Part shown: positions 13,747 to 14,032 of the stretch, in pieces
How positions within the stretch are numbered: the stretch's first letter is position 1
Layout: every line of letters starts with the position of its first letter
Origin: JAFGSG01 sp964626055
GTDB lineage: Bacteria > Spirochaetota > UBA4802 > JAFGDQ01
Length of the DNA stretch: 14,032 bases
Assembly: GCA_964626055.1 (NCBI GenBank)
Contig: CAZVDF010000069.1
Span: 1-14,032 of the forward strand
Direction: 5' to 3'
Notes under the pieces: generated by a model
What the model was told of the DNA's origin: nothing
The model's database searches: none
What the model saw: the letters and a program-made list of their open reading frames with translations, nothing else
Translations under genes and position numbers: made by a program

Positions 13747-14032
13747 CTTTAAGCTTATTTTAGTAAATTGGATTTTTGTCGTTCCTGCGAAAGCGATAAT
13801 GACGTTTTTATGTCTATCATAATAGATTTTTATCTAAAAATAAGTAAGATTTCCAGATACTAAAAGCTATCTTAAAATTTTGTGATCTATCCAAATTTAT
13901 CATTAATCGTCCATATGAATCTATAATTATAACTCTTTCCAGAAAATTGGGAATTGCCTTTACTCCCCCCTATCCCCCTGAGGGGGCACCATCGCTGAAA
14001 CTTATGTTTTAGTATTTTAAAAACAGTATTAA
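13747..14032. other. Gene-free end of the window with short palindromic repeats
   Basis: No reading frame of note on either strand. Two hairpin motifs are visible. One is GTCGTT-CCTGCGAAAGCGAT-AATGAC (13778-13803), whose core TTCCTGCGAAAGC resembles a REP-like intergenic repeat common in proteobacteria. The other is CCCCC-TGA-GGGGG (13974-13986), preceded by a CTCCCCCCTAT tract. The rest is AT-rich and featureless. Confidence 0.4.

Overview
The window looks like a chromosomal segment of a strictly anaerobic, moderately AT-rich bacterium, most likely a Desulfobacterota-type sulfate reducer or syntroph. This is inferred from gene content: a molybdenum hydroxylase of the xanthine dehydrogenase/4-hydroxybenzoyl-CoA reductase family, a tripartite FAD/Fe-S/FAD oxidoreductase set with CCG cluster domains, and a MarR regulator, a combination typical of anaerobic aromatic or organic-acid degraders. 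No rRNA, intact tRNA, CRISPR array, transposase or phage gene was seen.

Layout. (1) Bases 1-2793, plus strand: the 3' end of a [2Fe-2S] subunit, the complete molybdopterin subunit and a 78-residue zinc-finger-like protein form one operon, closed by a strong intrinsic terminator at 2847-2876. (2) Bases 2984-3211, minus: a small tail-anchored zinc-ribbon protein with its own promoter. (3) Bases 3485-7912, minus: a tight three-gene operon, read FAD oxidoreductase, CCG-type Fe-S protein, second FAD oxidoreductase, analogous to glycolate oxidase GlcD/GlcF/GlcE but of unassigned substrate. A perfect 17-bp-arm hairpin lies just after it. (4) Bases 7913-8567: a 655-bp divergent control region rich in inverted repeats. 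(5) Bases 8568-9008, plus: a MarR regulator reading away from the operon, the natural candidate for its control. (6) Bases 9246-11607, plus: a malonyltransferase resembling the free-standing (trans) acyltransferases of polyketide pathways, then a short AMP-forming acyl/aryl ligase. (7) Bases 11634-13612, minus: a PlsY-type glycerol-3-phosphate acyltransferase overlapping a secreted alpha/beta hydrolase that carries a C-terminal beta-helix. (8) Bases 13613-14032: no gene, only repeats.

How the genes may work together (inference). Regions 1 and 3 look like redox steps of an anaerobic catabolic pathway: the Mo enzyme removes or adds a hydroxyl group, and the FAD/Fe-S complex oxidises an organic substrate and passes electrons on. 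Regions 6 and 7 converge and all concern acyl groups (malonyl transfer, acyl activation, acyl transfer to glycerol phosphate, ester hydrolysis), so they may form a small lipid or polyketide-like module, although no ketosynthase or carrier protein is visible here.

The most novel structural signal is a family of three short inverted-repeat elements (2884-2982, 10092-10207, 13665-13746) that share related ends containing TTACTCATC/GATGAGTAA and sit only between genes, like a miniature mobile or hairpin repeat family.
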